Source: Terriglobia bacterium (GTDB lineage: Bacteria > Acidobacteriota > Terriglobia > Bryobacterales > Bryobacteraceae). From it: a stretch of 64,000 bases of DNA. Of this stretch, positions 33,866 to 42,121 are shown piece by piece; position 1 is the first letter of the stretch; each line of letters begins with the position of its first letter. The notes below the pieces were generated by a model that ran no database searches, was not told where the DNA came from, and saw only the letters and a list, made by a program, of their open reading frames with translations. Location of the stretch: assembly GCA_020073305.1 (NCBI GenBank), contig JAIQFK010000002.1, positions 124,001 through 188,000 on the forward strand, in the 5' to 3' direction. The position numbers were made by a program, and so were the translations under genes.

Positions 33866-34561
33866 TTAGGGTTCCAGCCTCATGCGGCCAAACGCTTCGG
33901 GCACGTGGAAGGTCGCTGCGTGCGTCGGCTGCCACGCAATGTACTTGCGATGCGCGCCTTTTCCTTGGCAGCGGTAAAAATTGATCCGCATCTCAATCCC
34001 GCCGGCCGGCGGACGCGTATCGATGCTTTTCACCGGAATCCGCATCTCGCCGTACCAGATTTTCTTCGCCGGATCGATGCGCGCTTTCACCTCGAAGCCG
34101 GAATTCCACAACCAGCCGCCCTCCGGAAGCGGGTGATCGCGGTCGATATCCAGATCCACCCACTCGCCTTGCGGCGACATCTCGAATTCCTTGTAGCGGC
34201 GGATGTGCTCAAGATCCGCGCCCACGAACACTTCCGCCACATCCCAATCCCACATTTTGTTGGTTTCGCTGGTAACCGTTGGATTCGGGTGCAGGTGCAA
34301 CTCCTGGTAGGGGCAGATGAACAAGAAGTAGACGTTGTCGTTCGTCCAGCGCGAGCGTACCTCGCTGCGGTGGTCCGGATGCGTTTCGCCCTTCGGCCCG
34401 TTCTCCATGAAGATCCCGCTGACTCCTTTCCATTGAGCGGCGTCAGGATCCGCGGTGAGCGCGAAATCCGCAGCCGCGTGATGGCTCAGTATGCGGCCGG
34501 GGCCGTCGGCCAAGACCAGAGGCGCAAAAGCCAGCAGGGTGAAGCACACTCGTTCCAGCAT
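33866..34561 (-). CDS. secreted CBM9/DOMON-like carbohydrate-binding protein
   Basis: The 231-residue protein has a short signal peptide (MLERVCFTLLAFAPLVLA) and one beta-sandwich domain: RSRWTNDNVYFLFICPYQEL, WDWDVAEVFVGADLEHIRRY, YKEFEMSPQGEWVDLDID, then WYGEMRIPVKSI and MRINFYRCQG. This strand order is that of the family 9 carbohydrate-binding module related to DOMON domains, which binds sugars or heme. No catalytic domain is attached. It precedes both phosphohexomutases without a gap and is divergent from the esterase (26 bases between starts). Confidence 0.8.
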   Translation of the reverse strand: MLERVCFTLLAFAPLVLADGPGRILSHHAAADFALTADPDAAQWKGVSGIFMENGPKGETHPDHRSEVRSRWTNDNVYFLFICPYQELHLHPNPTVTSETNKMWDWDVAEVFVGADLEHIRRYKEFEMSPQGEWVDLDIDRDHPLPEGGWLWNSGFEVKARIDPAKKIWYGEMRIPVKSIDTRPPAGGIEMRINFYRCQGKGAHRKYIAWQPTHAATFHVPEAFGRMRLEP

Positions 34562-34587
34562 GTCGTCCTTCTAATATACTGTCCAAC

Positions 34588-35445
34588 ATGGCAAAGCTTC
34601 ATGTGGTCGCAATCTCCATGCTCCTGGGACTCTGTGCCTTCGCCCAGGAGCCGACGCCCGCTATCCCCGACTCCATCTCCGTCGAAGCCAACATCGCGTA
34701 CGGCCAATACAAGGAGACCGTACTCGATGTCATGCAGCCGAAACAAGGCTCGAAGGAGAAGAGACCCGGCGTCATCGCGATTCACGGCGGCGGCTGGGTG
34801 GGCGGCAGCAAGGACAGTTACAGTGCGCACGTCTGCCCCCGCTATGTCGAGAAAGGCTTCGTTTGCGCCAGCATCGAGTATCGGCTGGCCAAGGCTGCCA
34901 CCGCGCCCGCCGCTGTCACCGACGTTCTGGACGCCGCGCATTGGTTCGAAACCAACGCGAAAAAGTACAACGTGGACACCAAGCGCATCGTGGTGACCGG
35001 CGGTTCGGCCGGCGGGCATCTCTCGCTCATGGTGGGCATGACGGCGAAGTCCGCCAAGCTGGGGCCGCCGGCGAAGGTCGCGGCGGTTGTGGATTTCTAC
35101 GGGATCACGGACGTGGGCGACCAGTTGGATGGACCGCACAAACAGGATTACGCGGTGACGTGGGTGCCCGAGCAATCCGGCCGCCTGGAATTAGCTGCGC
35201 GCGTTTCACCCATGACCTATGTGCGCAAAGGTCTGCCGCCCATCCTGGTCATTCATGGAGACGCCGATTCCACCGTTCCTTACGAGCACAGCGTGAAACT
35301 CGTCAAAGCTCTTCGCGATGTAGGCGACGACGCCCAGTTGGTGAGTGTCCCGCAAGGGGAACACGGATTTCCCGATGCCAAGGTGGACGAGATCTACGAG
35401 CAGAATATCTGGCCGTTTCTCAAAAAACACGGGCTGCTGAAGTGA
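34588..35445 (+). CDS. secreted alpha/beta-hydrolase (esterase/BD-FAE type)
   Basis: This 285-residue protein carries a signal peptide ending near FAQEP. The hydrolase core shows oxyanion motif AIHGGGW, nucleophile elbow VTGGSAGGH (Ser), acid VIHGDADSTVP (Asp) and His in PQGEHGFP. This HGGGW arrangement matches the hormone-sensitive-lipase/BD-FAE group that deacetylates or deferuloylates plant polysaccharides. Substrate is inferred only from similarity. The next gene starts 13 bases downstream, so the two may be co-transcribed. Confidence 0.87.
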   Translation: MAKLHVVAISMLLGLCAFAQEPTPAIPDSISVEANIAYGQYKETVLDVMQPKQGSKEKRPGVIAIHGGGWVGGSKDSYSAHVCPRYVEKGFVCASIEYRLAKAATAPAAVTDVLDAAHWFETNAKKYNVDTKRIVVTGGSAGGHLSLMVGMTAKSAKLGPPAKVAAVVDFYGITDVGDQLDGPHKQDYAVTWVPEQSGRLELAARVSPMTYVRKGLPPILVIHGDADSTVPYEHSVKLVKALRDVGDDAQLVSVPQGEHGFPDAKVDEIYEQNIWPFLKKHGLLK

Positions 35446-35457
35446 CACAATGAACCC

Positions 35458-35715
35458 ATGAGCGTCTATGACGAGCGCCGCGAGGAACTGGAAAAACATG
35501 AATTCATGATGGGCAAAGCGCGCGGCCAGCTCGCTGTTACGCTCGACGTGCTAACCGACGCGCTGGTTCTGGTGGGCCAGCACGGCGTTTACTGCCACAG
35601 CGCGCGGCAACCGGGCAAGCCCGCCATGGATGTGCAGTTGATCACCAAGGCGATCACCGACGCCAAGGAGCTGATCTCCGGCGTGATGGGCGAGCTGAAA
35701 ACGCGCAGTGCCTGA
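35458..35715 (+). CDS. small conserved-looking protein of unknown function
   Basis: The 85-residue protein begins MSVYDERREELEKHEFMMGK and is mostly helical, with a polar, charged N-terminal helix and a second amphipathic region at DVQLITKAITDAKELISGVMGEL. There is no signal peptide, membrane segment or Cys motif. It follows the esterase by 13 bases and converges on the ATP-grasp gene. No function can be assigned. Confidence 0.6.
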   Translation: MSVYDERREELEKHEFMMGKARGQLAVTLDVLTDALVLVGQHGVYCHSARQPGKPAMDVQLITKAITDAKELISGVMGELKTRSA

Positions 35716-35724
35716 CCGCAACCG

Positions 35725-36723
35725 TCACGCCAGAGCTGTGTTTAGGATTTCCTGGATCAGCGAGTCGTAGGCCACGCCGGCGTCGGCTGCCGAGCGGGCG
35801 AAGTCCTCGTCGGCCGCCAGCGACGGATTGGGATTCACCTCGAGCAGAAAGACTTCCCCCTGCGGCGTCAGCCGGACGTCCACGCGCGCGAACCCGCGGA
35901 TTTTGAGCAAGCGATAGACTTTCCGGGCCAGATTTGCCAGGTGCTCCTGCACACCCTCGGGCAATTCCTTCGCCGCTCCGTTCTTGATGCCCCATTTCTT
36001 GCGGTAGGCTTCATTCCACTTCGCGTGAAACGTGGCGAACTTCGGCGCGTCCTCCGGAACCTGTTCGAAAAAGATCTCCCGCGTCGGAAACACCGTGAGC
36101 CGGTGGTTACCCAGTACGCTGACATAAAGCTCACGGCCCTCGATGTACTCTTCGATCAAGGCGTCGCAATTGTATTTCTGATGAATGAAGCGCGCGCGTG
36201 CGATCGCCTCGTGCTCTTCGCGAACAAACGACGCCTGACAGATGCCGTCGGACGATTCTTCGCACGCCGGCTTGACGATGGCCGGGTAGATGAACCGCCT
36301 GAGGCGGCGCAGCGGATGCGCCCGGTGCGAGACCACGAAGTGCGGCGAGCGCAGGTGATGGTAAGCCAGTACCTTCTTGGCCAGCGCTTTGTCCTTGCAA
36401 AGCAGCAGCGCTTCGGGCCCCGATCCCGTATACGGCACTTTCATTAATTCCAGGAGCGCAGGGATGTTCGGTTCATGCGAGCGGTCCTGATAGAACGACT
36501 CCGAGAGATTGAATACCACGTCCGGAGCATAGGCCTTCAATTTCTCGACAATATCCGTTACGTTGTCGAAAACCGCCAGCGTCTCCACGTCGTGGCCCAG
36601 ACGCTTGAGACAGCGAAGCACGTCGGCTTCGGTGGGCTTGTCCTCTTCTTTGAGCGAGCGCGCAGAAAAGGTTTCATTGGGGTCCGCCGGACGCGCGACA
36701 TCGAACAAGATGAGAATCTTCAT
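35725..36723 (-). CDS. ATP-grasp ligase related to D-Ala-D-Ala ligase
   Basis: The 332-residue protein has the ATP-grasp layout: an N-terminal domain (MKILILFDVARP), LPxS-like NIPALLELMKVPYTGSGPEAL, CKDKALAKKVLA, the ATP-binding IVKPACEESSDGI, the hinge ALIEEYIEGRELYV, and the Mg-binding GFARVDVRLTPQGEVFLLEVNPNP. This is the D-Ala-D-Ala ligase branch, but NLSES in place of a typical substrate loop and the gene context suggest a different amino acid or peptide substrate. It starts three bases after the stop of a zinc-peptidase gene, so the pair forms a tight operon. Peptide-bond formation beside a peptidase suggests tailoring of a small peptide or cell-wall precursor. Confidence 0.82.
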   Translation of the reverse strand: MKILILFDVARPADPNETFSARSLKEEDKPTEADVLRCLKRLGHDVETLAVFDNVTDIVEKLKAYAPDVVFNLSESFYQDRSHEPNIPALLELMKVPYTGSGPEALLLCKDKALAKKVLAYHHLRSPHFVVSHRAHPLRRLRRFIYPAIVKPACEESSDGICQASFVREEHEAIARARFIHQKYNCDALIEEYIEGRELYVSVLGNHRLTVFPTREIFFEQVPEDAPKFATFHAKWNEAYRKKWGIKNGAAKELPEGVQEHLANLARKVYRLLKIRGFARVDVRLTPQGEVFLLEVNPNPSLAADEDFARSAADAGVAYDSLIQEILNTALA

Positions 36724-36726
36724 CCT

Positions 36727-37752
36727 TTAAACCGACCTCTTGAACCTCCCGGTATACAGGTGGTTGGTGACCAGCGCCGCCAGGTACGCCGCCAGCTCGA
36801 AGTGCAGCCGCGCGTGATTCTGTGGCGCCGGCAGTTTCAGCTCCTGGCAACGGAGAATCAGCTTGCGCACCAGCATGCTCACGGTGTACTTGCGCTGCCC
36901 CGTCCATTGAACGATCGACTCGATGAGCGCCGCGCGATACTTTCGCATCACGCGCACGGCGGATTCGCTTCCCGGCTCGCCGTTTCCAAAGATGGCCCGC
37001 AGGTCCGCGTCGTAGAAATCCGGAAAGTCCTCGGCGTAGAGTTTTCGCTTGGAGGCATAGTAACGGCTCAGCGTCTGTCGCAGTTTCGTCGCCCGCGAGA
37101 TCCGGCGGCCGTTCTTGACAGCCGGTGGGGTGGCCGCGACCTTCTCCATCAGCGCGTGGACGTACTCCAGCTTCTCCAGGGCCTTCCAGCCGCCGTACTT
37201 TTGCCGCCACTCCTCCGCCGGCGACGCCAGCCAGACCGCGAACGTCTCGGCGAAGTCCTCGTCCGGGTGCGCCTGTGCATACCAGTTCGGCAAGTGCCGC
37301 ACAAAACTCCGGCTGTGCGGGCGCGGCGTATACGTTTCAGGAGTGTATTCGGCCGCAGGGTTGCCGAAGACTTTCTGCCATTCTTTGCAGGAAGAGAATC
37401 GATAGGCGTGATCGATCGCGTGGCCGCACTCGTGGCGCAGCAGCATCTGGCACCATTCCGCAGTACCTCCCTCTACTTCCAGCATCTGATGCAGCTCGAG
37501 CGTCTTGAGTCGTGGATGTGCGAGGTAGAACGGGATGGCAATGGCCGGCACCCCTGCCGGAGAGAACCACTCATCCCCCAAATAGCAATCCGGCTTCAAG
37601 GTAACCCCGCGCGCCGCGAGTTCGTCGAGAAACTCGCGCACGCGCTTCTCCAGTTCGCTCCCTTCAATGCGGACACCCAGATCGCAGATGCGGACGTTGA
37701 GCAGCTCTTCGTCTTTGAGCGCAACCCACGCCGGCTCTGCCCCCGTCTCCAT
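36727..37752 (-). CDS. putative zinc metallopeptidase (HEcGH), cytoplasmic
   Basis: This 341-residue protein has no signal peptide. The metal site is RHECGHAIDHAY (H107, E108, H111), and E169 in DEDFAETFAVW is a good third ligand about 58 residues later, as in gluzincins. Flanking conserved-looking segments are LRHECG, PHSRSFVRHLPNWYAQAHPDE and KYTVSMLVRKL. It resembles the putative zinc-binding metallopeptidase family seen near ATP-grasp enzymes. The target is unknown. The ATP-grasp gene follows after three bases, and the repeat half-element lies upstream. Confidence 0.8.
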   Translation of the reverse strand: METGAEPAWVALKDEELLNVRICDLGVRIEGSELEKRVREFLDELAARGVTLKPDCYLGDEWFSPAGVPAIAIPFYLAHPRLKTLELHQMLEVEGGTAEWCQMLLRHECGHAIDHAYRFSSCKEWQKVFGNPAAEYTPETYTPRPHSRSFVRHLPNWYAQAHPDEDFAETFAVWLASPAEEWRQKYGGWKALEKLEYVHALMEKVAATPPAVKNGRRISRATKLRQTLSRYYASKRKLYAEDFPDFYDADLRAIFGNGEPGSESAVRVMRKYRAALIESIVQWTGQRKYTVSMLVRKLILRCQELKLPAPQNHARLHFELAAYLAALVTNHLYTGRFKRSV

Positions 37753-37850
37753 GCTTCCATCGTAACGCTGAAAGTGCTTGGAATGCTTGAGAAATCAGTG
37801 GATTACAACGGGAATTTTGCCGTAGGCGATGCCGTCGACCGCCAAATTCT

Positions 37851-37896
37851 GTAGCGCAGGCCTACCGCCGTTTTTGCGGGAGACCTGCGGTTTTTC
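37851..37896 (+). repeat. 46-bp single unit of the dispersed repeat family
   Basis: Starts GTAGCGCAGG and contains CGTTTTTGCGGGAGACCTGCGG followed by a T-run, split here only for reading: GTAGCGCAGG, CCTACCGCCG, TTTTTGCGGG, AGACCTGCGG, TTTTTC. It matches the reverse strand of 31137..31091 at all but about four of 47 positions. Only one arm is present, so this is a half or solo copy. It lies in the non-coding space between the zinc peptidase and MBL genes. Confidence 0.85.
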
Positions 37897-37959
37897 GTTC
37901 TTGCAGGACAAAATGCCGCGAGCTACAAATTGCTTTAGGTTTTCGGGCCAGATTAATCT

Positions 37960-38592
37960 TTACAGCCCCTGCAAAAAATAATTGAACCGCTTCTCTCGCC
38001 CAATGGTCGTGATCTCGCCATGGCCGGGGATCACGACGGCGTCGTCGGGCAGCGGCATGAGTTTATCGTGAATCGAGCGCAGGATCTTGCGGCCGTCGCC
38101 GCCTGGGAGATCCGTGCGGCCGATGCTGTCGCGGAACAATGTATCGCCGGCGATCAATTTATTCTCCGCCGGAATCCACAGGCTGATGCTGCCTTGCGTG
38201 TGGCCCGGGGTGTCGAGCACGGCAAACTCGGTCGTGCCCAGCACCAGCTTGTCGCCTTCGCGCACGGGGTTGTCGATCGTCACCTTTTCCGGCGTCTCCA
38301 TGCCCAGCCATTGCGCCTGCTCGTCCAGCATGTCGCGCAACAGTGTATCGTTCGGATTCATGTAGACCGGGGCGCCTGTAGCCGCTCGCAGCTTGTGAGC
38401 GCCGCCAATGTGATCGATGTGCGCATGCGTAATCACGATGGCTTTCACCGTCAAGCGGTGCCGCTGGATGATCTCCAGAATCTCAGGGATGTTGTCGCCG
38501 GGATCGATCACGATGCCGTCGCGCGTCTGCTCGTCGCCGAAAATCGAACAGTTGCACTGCAACACGCCGACCGGCAGCATCTCGTGGATCAT
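37960..38592 (-). CDS. metallo-beta-lactamase-fold hydrolase (glyoxalase II-like)
   Basis: The 210-residue protein carries the full MBL metal site: THAHIDHIGG, VLDTPGHTQGS, IAGDTLFRDSIGRTDLPGGD and IPGHGEITTIGREKRFN. This set places it with the YcbL/GloB-like thioester hydrolases, which cleave S-lactoylglutathione-type or other thioesters in the cytoplasm. The N-terminus MIHEMLPVGVLQCNC is typical. The gene is divergent from the CopD-like gene with 23 bases between starts. The exact substrate is not evident. Confidence 0.9.
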   Translation of the reverse strand: MIHEMLPVGVLQCNCSIFGDEQTRDGIVIDPGDNIPEILEIIQRHRLTVKAIVITHAHIDHIGGAHKLRAATGAPVYMNPNDTLLRDMLDEQAQWLGMETPEKVTIDNPVREGDKLVLGTTEFAVLDTPGHTQGSISLWIPAENKLIAGDTLFRDSIGRTDLPGGDGRKILRSIHDKLMPLPDDAVVIPGHGEITTIGREKRFNYFLQGL

Positions 38593-38615
38593 ATTCGAAT
38601 TGTATACTCGTCGGT

Positions 38616-39035
38616 ATGACAGACGCGCTCAACGTGTTCATGCGGTGGCTGCACATTACTTCCGTAGTGGTGCTGATCGGCGGTGTGCTGTACGCGCGCT
38701 TCGTGCTCGCGCCCGTATTGCAGTCGCTCGCCGCGCAGGAACAAGACACGCTGGGCGACGCCCTCGCCGCGCGCTACCGGTCACTGTTGTTTCTCATTGT
38801 CTTGCTGCTCACCGCCACCGGCCTTTACAACATGATTCTGAACATCAATCGCGGGTCGCTCTACCAATCGCTTCTGGGGATCAAGCTGCTGCTGGTGCTG
38901 CACGTGTTCGCGGTGGGCATTCTGATCGTCAAGGCGAAAAATCCCAAACGCGCACGCCAGATGACTGGCCTGGTGATCTCGGGCCTCGTCATCATTGCCA
39001 TTTCCGCCGTACTGCGCCAGCTTCACCTAAACTGA
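38616..39035 (+). CDS. four-TM CopD/DUF2269-like membrane protein
   Basis: This 139-residue protein has four hydrophobic segments (about 8-28, 55-75, 84-104, 115-134). The first carries MRWLHITSVVVLIGGVLYAR, with the His-containing W-L-H motif of CopD-like and cytochrome-b561-like helical bundles; another His is in VLHVFAVG. Such proteins may bind copper or heme. It is followed after four bases by ygfZ, so they are probably co-transcribed. Family assignment is moderate, function unproven. Confidence 0.72.
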   Translation: MTDALNVFMRWLHITSVVVLIGGVLYARFVLAPVLQSLAAQEQDTLGDALAARYRSLLFLIVLLLTATGLYNMILNINRGSLYQSLLGIKLLLVLHVFAVGILIVKAKNPKRARQMTGLVISGLVIIAISAVLRQLHLN

Positions 39036-39039
39036 AATC

Positions 39040-39981
39040 ATGGATGCGGGCTACGAAGCTCTCCGCTCCGGCGCTGCTTGGCTCGATCTTTCCTCCCGCG
39101 GCAAGATCATCGCCACCGGTGAAGATCGCGCGCGCCTCTTGCACGCCATGACCACCAATCAGGTGGAGAAACTTCAGCCCGGCGAGGGTTGCTACGCCTT
39201 CTTCCTCAACCCCCAGGGCCGCATCCTGGGCGACGTCAATCTGTTCTGCCGCGAGAAGGATTTTCTGCTGGATGTCGAACCGGAAACGCGCGAGGCGCTC
39301 TATCAGCACCTCGACAAGTACATCATCGCCGACGATGTCGCGCTGGAGGATGCCACCGCGCGTATCGCCACCATCGATCTCGAAGGCCCGGAGGCTTTCA
39401 CGACGGCGACGCGCCTCGGTGTTCCACTTCCTGAAAAACCGTGGGGCCATGCGGAATGGAGCGGCATCACGGTGGCTAACGTGAGCTTTACCGGAGCGCT
39501 TGGCCTGCGCTTTTTTGTACCCGCCTCCGGGAAGCCGGGCCTGATCGGTCTGTTCCTGAACGCCGGTGCGGCTGAGGCCAGCCTGGAGGCCGCGCGCGTG
39601 GTCCGCCTGGAACATTTCAAGCCGCGCTATGGCGAGGATATTTTCCACACCACGCTTTCGCAGGAAACGCAGCAGAACCACGCGGTCAACTTCAACAAGG
39701 GCTGCTACATCGGGCAAGAAATCGTGGAGCGCGTGCGCTCGCGTGGCCTGGTGCACCGGCTGCTCGCCGGCGTCGAGATCGAATCGAGCGAAGTGCCCGC
39801 GCCGGAAACGCGCCTGTTCCACGGTGAAGAGGACGTAGGCAAGATGACGTCCGCGGTGCTCTCGCCCGCGCTCGGGAAAGTGGTGGGGATGGCTTATGTC
39901 CGGCGCGAGCTGGCCGAACCGGGCACAGCGCTAATGGTCAACGGCCAAGCGGCCGTGACCCGCGCGCTACATCGCGCGTAA
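39040..39981 (+). CDS. ygfZ: folate-dependent Fe-S cluster assembly protein YgfZ/GcvT-like
   Basis: YgfZ acts in assembly or repair of certain Fe-S clusters using tetrahydrofolate. The 313-residue protein keeps the diagnostic motif KGCYIGQEIVERVRSRG and the GcvT-like fold (DLSSRGKIIATGEDRARLLH, the LNPQGRILGDV segment, LRLEHFKPRYGEDI). It lies four bases after the CopD-like gene. Its 3' end overlaps the convergent PHP hydrolase by 15 bases, so the two share coding DNA on opposite strands. Confidence 0.92.
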   Translation: MDAGYEALRSGAAWLDLSSRGKIIATGEDRARLLHAMTTNQVEKLQPGEGCYAFFLNPQGRILGDVNLFCREKDFLLDVEPETREALYQHLDKYIIADDVALEDATARIATIDLEGPEAFTTATRLGVPLPEKPWGHAEWSGITVANVSFTGALGLRFFVPASGKPGLIGLFLNAGAAEASLEAARVVRLEHFKPRYGEDIFHTTLSQETQQNHAVNFNKGCYIGQEIVERVRSRGLVHRLLAGVEIESSEVPAPETRLFHGEEDVGKMTSAVLSPALGKVVGMAYVRRELAEPGTALMVNGQAAVTRALHRA

Positions 39982-40815
39982 GCGCTCAAGCACCCAGCCG
40001 GGCACATTCAGGTTTCCTTCGAATCCGTGGCCCAGTTGGATGCGTGCCTTGTTCGCGCCGTGAAAATCGGACCCTCCGGTCACGGCCAGATCGAGCCGGC
40101 GAGCCAGGTCCAAATAACGCTCGACGTCTGCGGGCCGGTGGTCGCTGTGAAAAGCTTCGAGGGCACGCATGCCCATGTCGCGCATCTCCACAACCCATTT
40201 TTCCAGCTCTTCATGCCCGTCTCGCGTGCCGCGCCGGCCCACACGAACGGGATGCGCCAGCGAGGCGATGCCGCCGCCCTTCACCACGCGTTCGATGCCC
40301 TCGTGCATGGCCACTTCCTGGCGCTGCACGTAGCCCTTCGCCGATTCGTCCAGATATTCGTCGAACGCCTGGTCGACATTTTGCACATAGCCTTTTTCGA
40401 CCAGCACGCGCGCGAAATGCGGCCGGCCCGTCATGGTGCGGCCCTTGGCTTCTACTTCCTGAAGCGTGATATTCACGCCAAGCGAACGCAGGCGCTCGAT
40501 CAGCCGCACGTTCCGGTCTCGCCTCGATTTCTGCAGCGCCAGCAGCCATTCGCGAAACTTGGCGGTGGGCGGCTCGTTCACGAAGTACGCCAGCAGGTGG
40601 ATGGAACGCCCGTGAAATCGCGTCGACATCTCGATCCCGCACACCAGGTCCAGCCCCGCGGCGCGGGCCAGCGGCTCCGCGCGATCATAACCGGCGAGGG
40701 TGTCGTGGTCGGTGATGGCCAGCGCTTCGAGACCCATCGACACCGCCTCGTCGACAAGCTGCGCCGGCGCGGTGGTCCCGTCCGATTCGTTGGTATGCGT
40801 GTGCAGGTCGATCAG
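39967..40815 (-). CDS. PHP-domain metal-dependent phosphoesterase with a CTG start
   Basis: The 282-residue product opens with [13 protein letters not shown] (metal ligands of the PHP motif), then [39 protein letters not shown] and GGSDFHG. This is the YciV/TrpH-like family that hydrolyses nucleotide phosphoesters (3'-phosphoadenosine 5'-phosphate or RNA ends). The HTHTNESD motif must be translated, yet between it and the in-frame upstream stop there is no ATG, GTG or TTG. CTG at 40815..40813 overlaps the cysC stop as CTGA and is the best start. A GTG at 40743 would delete the metal site. Placed behind cysH and cysC, a PAP phosphatase role is attractive. Confidence 0.85.
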   Translation of the reverse strand: MIDLHTHTNESDGTTAPAQLVDEAVSMGLEALAITDHDTLAGYDRAEPLARAAGLDLVCGIEMSTRFHGRSIHLLAYFVNEPPTAKFREWLLALQKSRRDRNVRLIERLRSLGVNITLQEVEAKGRTMTGRPHFARVLVEKGYVQNVDQAFDEYLDESAKGYVQRQEVAMHEGIERVVKGGGIASLAHPVRVGRRGTRDGHEELEKWVVEMRDMGMRALEAFHSDHRPADVERYLDLARRLDLAVTGGSDFHGANKARIQLGHGFEGNLNVPGWVLERLRAM

Positions 40816-41360
40816 AAGGAAATCAGCCCCAGTTCTTCCAGTTTAGCCCACACCCGGTTGGCGCTCTCCTCCGGATTTTCACTGTCGGAATGCACCACCA
40901 CTTCGGGATTCAGGGGCGGCTCGTAAGGATCCGAGACACCGGTAAATTGCGGGATCTCGCCCGCGATGGCCTTCTTGTACAACCCTTTCACGTCGCGCCC
41001 GGCGACCACTTCAAGCGGGCATTCGACATAGACCTCGATGAAGTTCCGGATGCGCGATCGCACTTCCTCGCGCACCGCGCGATACGGCGAGATGGCCGCC
41101 ACCATGGCGATCACGCCGTTGCGCGAAAGCAGCTCACACACGAAACCGATGCGGCGGATGTTGGTGTCGCGGTCTTCCTTGCTGAACCCCAGGCCCTTGG
41201 AGAGGTTCTCGCGCACTACGTCGCCGTCCAGCACTTCGATTTTGGCGCCGGCCTCGCGCAAACGCTTCTCGATGATGCCGGAAATGGTGCTCTTGCCCGC
41301 GCCCGAAAGGCCGGTGAACCAAAGCGTGAAGCCCTGGTGTGCAAAAGGACGCGGCGTCAA
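40812..41360 (-). CDS. cysC: adenylyl-sulfate kinase CysC, TTG start
   Basis: CysC phosphorylates APS to PAPS. The 182-residue protein has [11 protein letters not shown] (P-loop), [42 protein letters not shown] and VYVECPLEV, all typical. Open frame continues upstream inside cysH, but the family N-terminus ([10 protein letters not shown]) points to TTG at 41360, which overlaps the cysH stop as TTGA. Its own stop overlaps the PHP start as CTGA. Because the upstream cysH is of the APS-reducing type, PAPS may be made for sulfation rather than for assimilation. No ATP sulfurylase gene is visible in the window. Confidence 0.93.
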   Translation of the reverse strand: MTPRPFAHQGFTLWFTGLSGAGKSTISGIIEKRLREAGAKIEVLDGDVVRENLSKGLGFSKEDRDTNIRRIGFVCELLSRNGVIAMVAAISPYRAVREEVRSRIRNFIEVYVECPLEVVAGRDVKGLYKKAIAGEIPQFTGVSDPYEPPLNPEVVVHSDSENPEESANRVWAKLEELGLISF

Positions 41361-42121
41361 GCGCGCTTCGCCTCGAGGATCTCGCTCAACAGGACATCCA
41401 GCTTGCGCTCGGCCTTGCCTTCGGGCGAGAAATGAATGCCGCACTCTTTAGCGGCATCTTGCTCCCACCACCAGCGTCCCGCGCGCGCGTCCTCTCCCGC
41501 CTGAACCGCCCGCGTGCACGGTGCGCAGCCGATGCTCCGGTAGCCTTCGGCGTAGAGCGGGTGCACCGGCACATCATGCTGCCGGATGTAATCGCTCACC
41601 TGGCCGGAAGTCCAGTCCGCCAGCGGATTCAGTTTCAGCTTTCCTTCGACGTCTTCGACCTTGCGCACGTCCGCCCGCGACTCGTTCTGATCGCGCCGCA
41701 GCCCGGTCACCCAGGCCCTCAGCCCGCGCAGTCTGCGTTCGAGCGGCCGCACCTTGCGGATCTGGCAGCACAGATTTCGCAGCGTCACCTCGCGGTAGAA
41801 CAAGTTGGGACCGTGCAGCGCTACCATGGCCTCCACCTCGGCTGTGTCCGGTGCCACGGTCTCCACCACAACGCCATAGCGCTCACGCACGGTTTCGATC
41901 ATGCGAAAGGTCTCTTCGGGTAGCCGGCCCGTGTCCAAGGTCAGCACGCGCACATGCGGCGAGTTACGCGCCGCCAGGTCCACGATGACCATGCCTTCGG
42001 CCTGAAACGCGGTCGCAATCGCCAGCGAGTTGCCGAACTCCGCCAGAGCCCACTTGAGTAGCTCCTCCGCGCTCAATGGCTCGAGTCGTTCGAGCTGCCG
42101 CGATTGGGGAACAGCGCTCAA
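41357..42121 (-). CDS. cysH: assimilatory APS reductase (CysH, Fe-S type), TTG start
   Basis: The 254-residue enzyme belongs to the PAPS/APS reductase family: [49 protein letters not shown] and catalytic ECGIHF (Cys227). It has the cysteines C118, C119 (LCCQIRK) and C199, C202 (CAPCTR) that bind a 4Fe-4S cluster in APS-specific reductases. It therefore reduces APS to sulfite with thioredoxin. The start is TTG at 42121, overlapping the stop of the secreted-protein gene as TTGA; cysC follows in the same way. Sulfite made here enters cysteine synthesis. Confidence 0.92.
   Translation of the reverse strand: MSAVPQSRQLERLEPLSAEELLKWALAEFGNSLAIATAFQAEGMVIVDLAARNSPHVRVLTLDTGRLPEETFRMIETVRERYGVVVETVAPDTAEVEAMVALHGPNLFYREVTLRNLCCQIRKVRPLERRLRGLRAWVTGLRRDQNESRADVRKVEDVEGKLKLNPLADWTSGQVSDYIRQHDVPVHPLYAEGYRSIGCAPCTRAVQAGEDARAGRWWWEQDAAKECGIHFSPEGKAERKLDVLLSEILEAKRA

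Noticed and set aside
31344-34996. Long plus-strand frames opposite the phosphohexomutases
   Set aside because: They are antisense to two enzymes with complete active-site motifs and show no family features.
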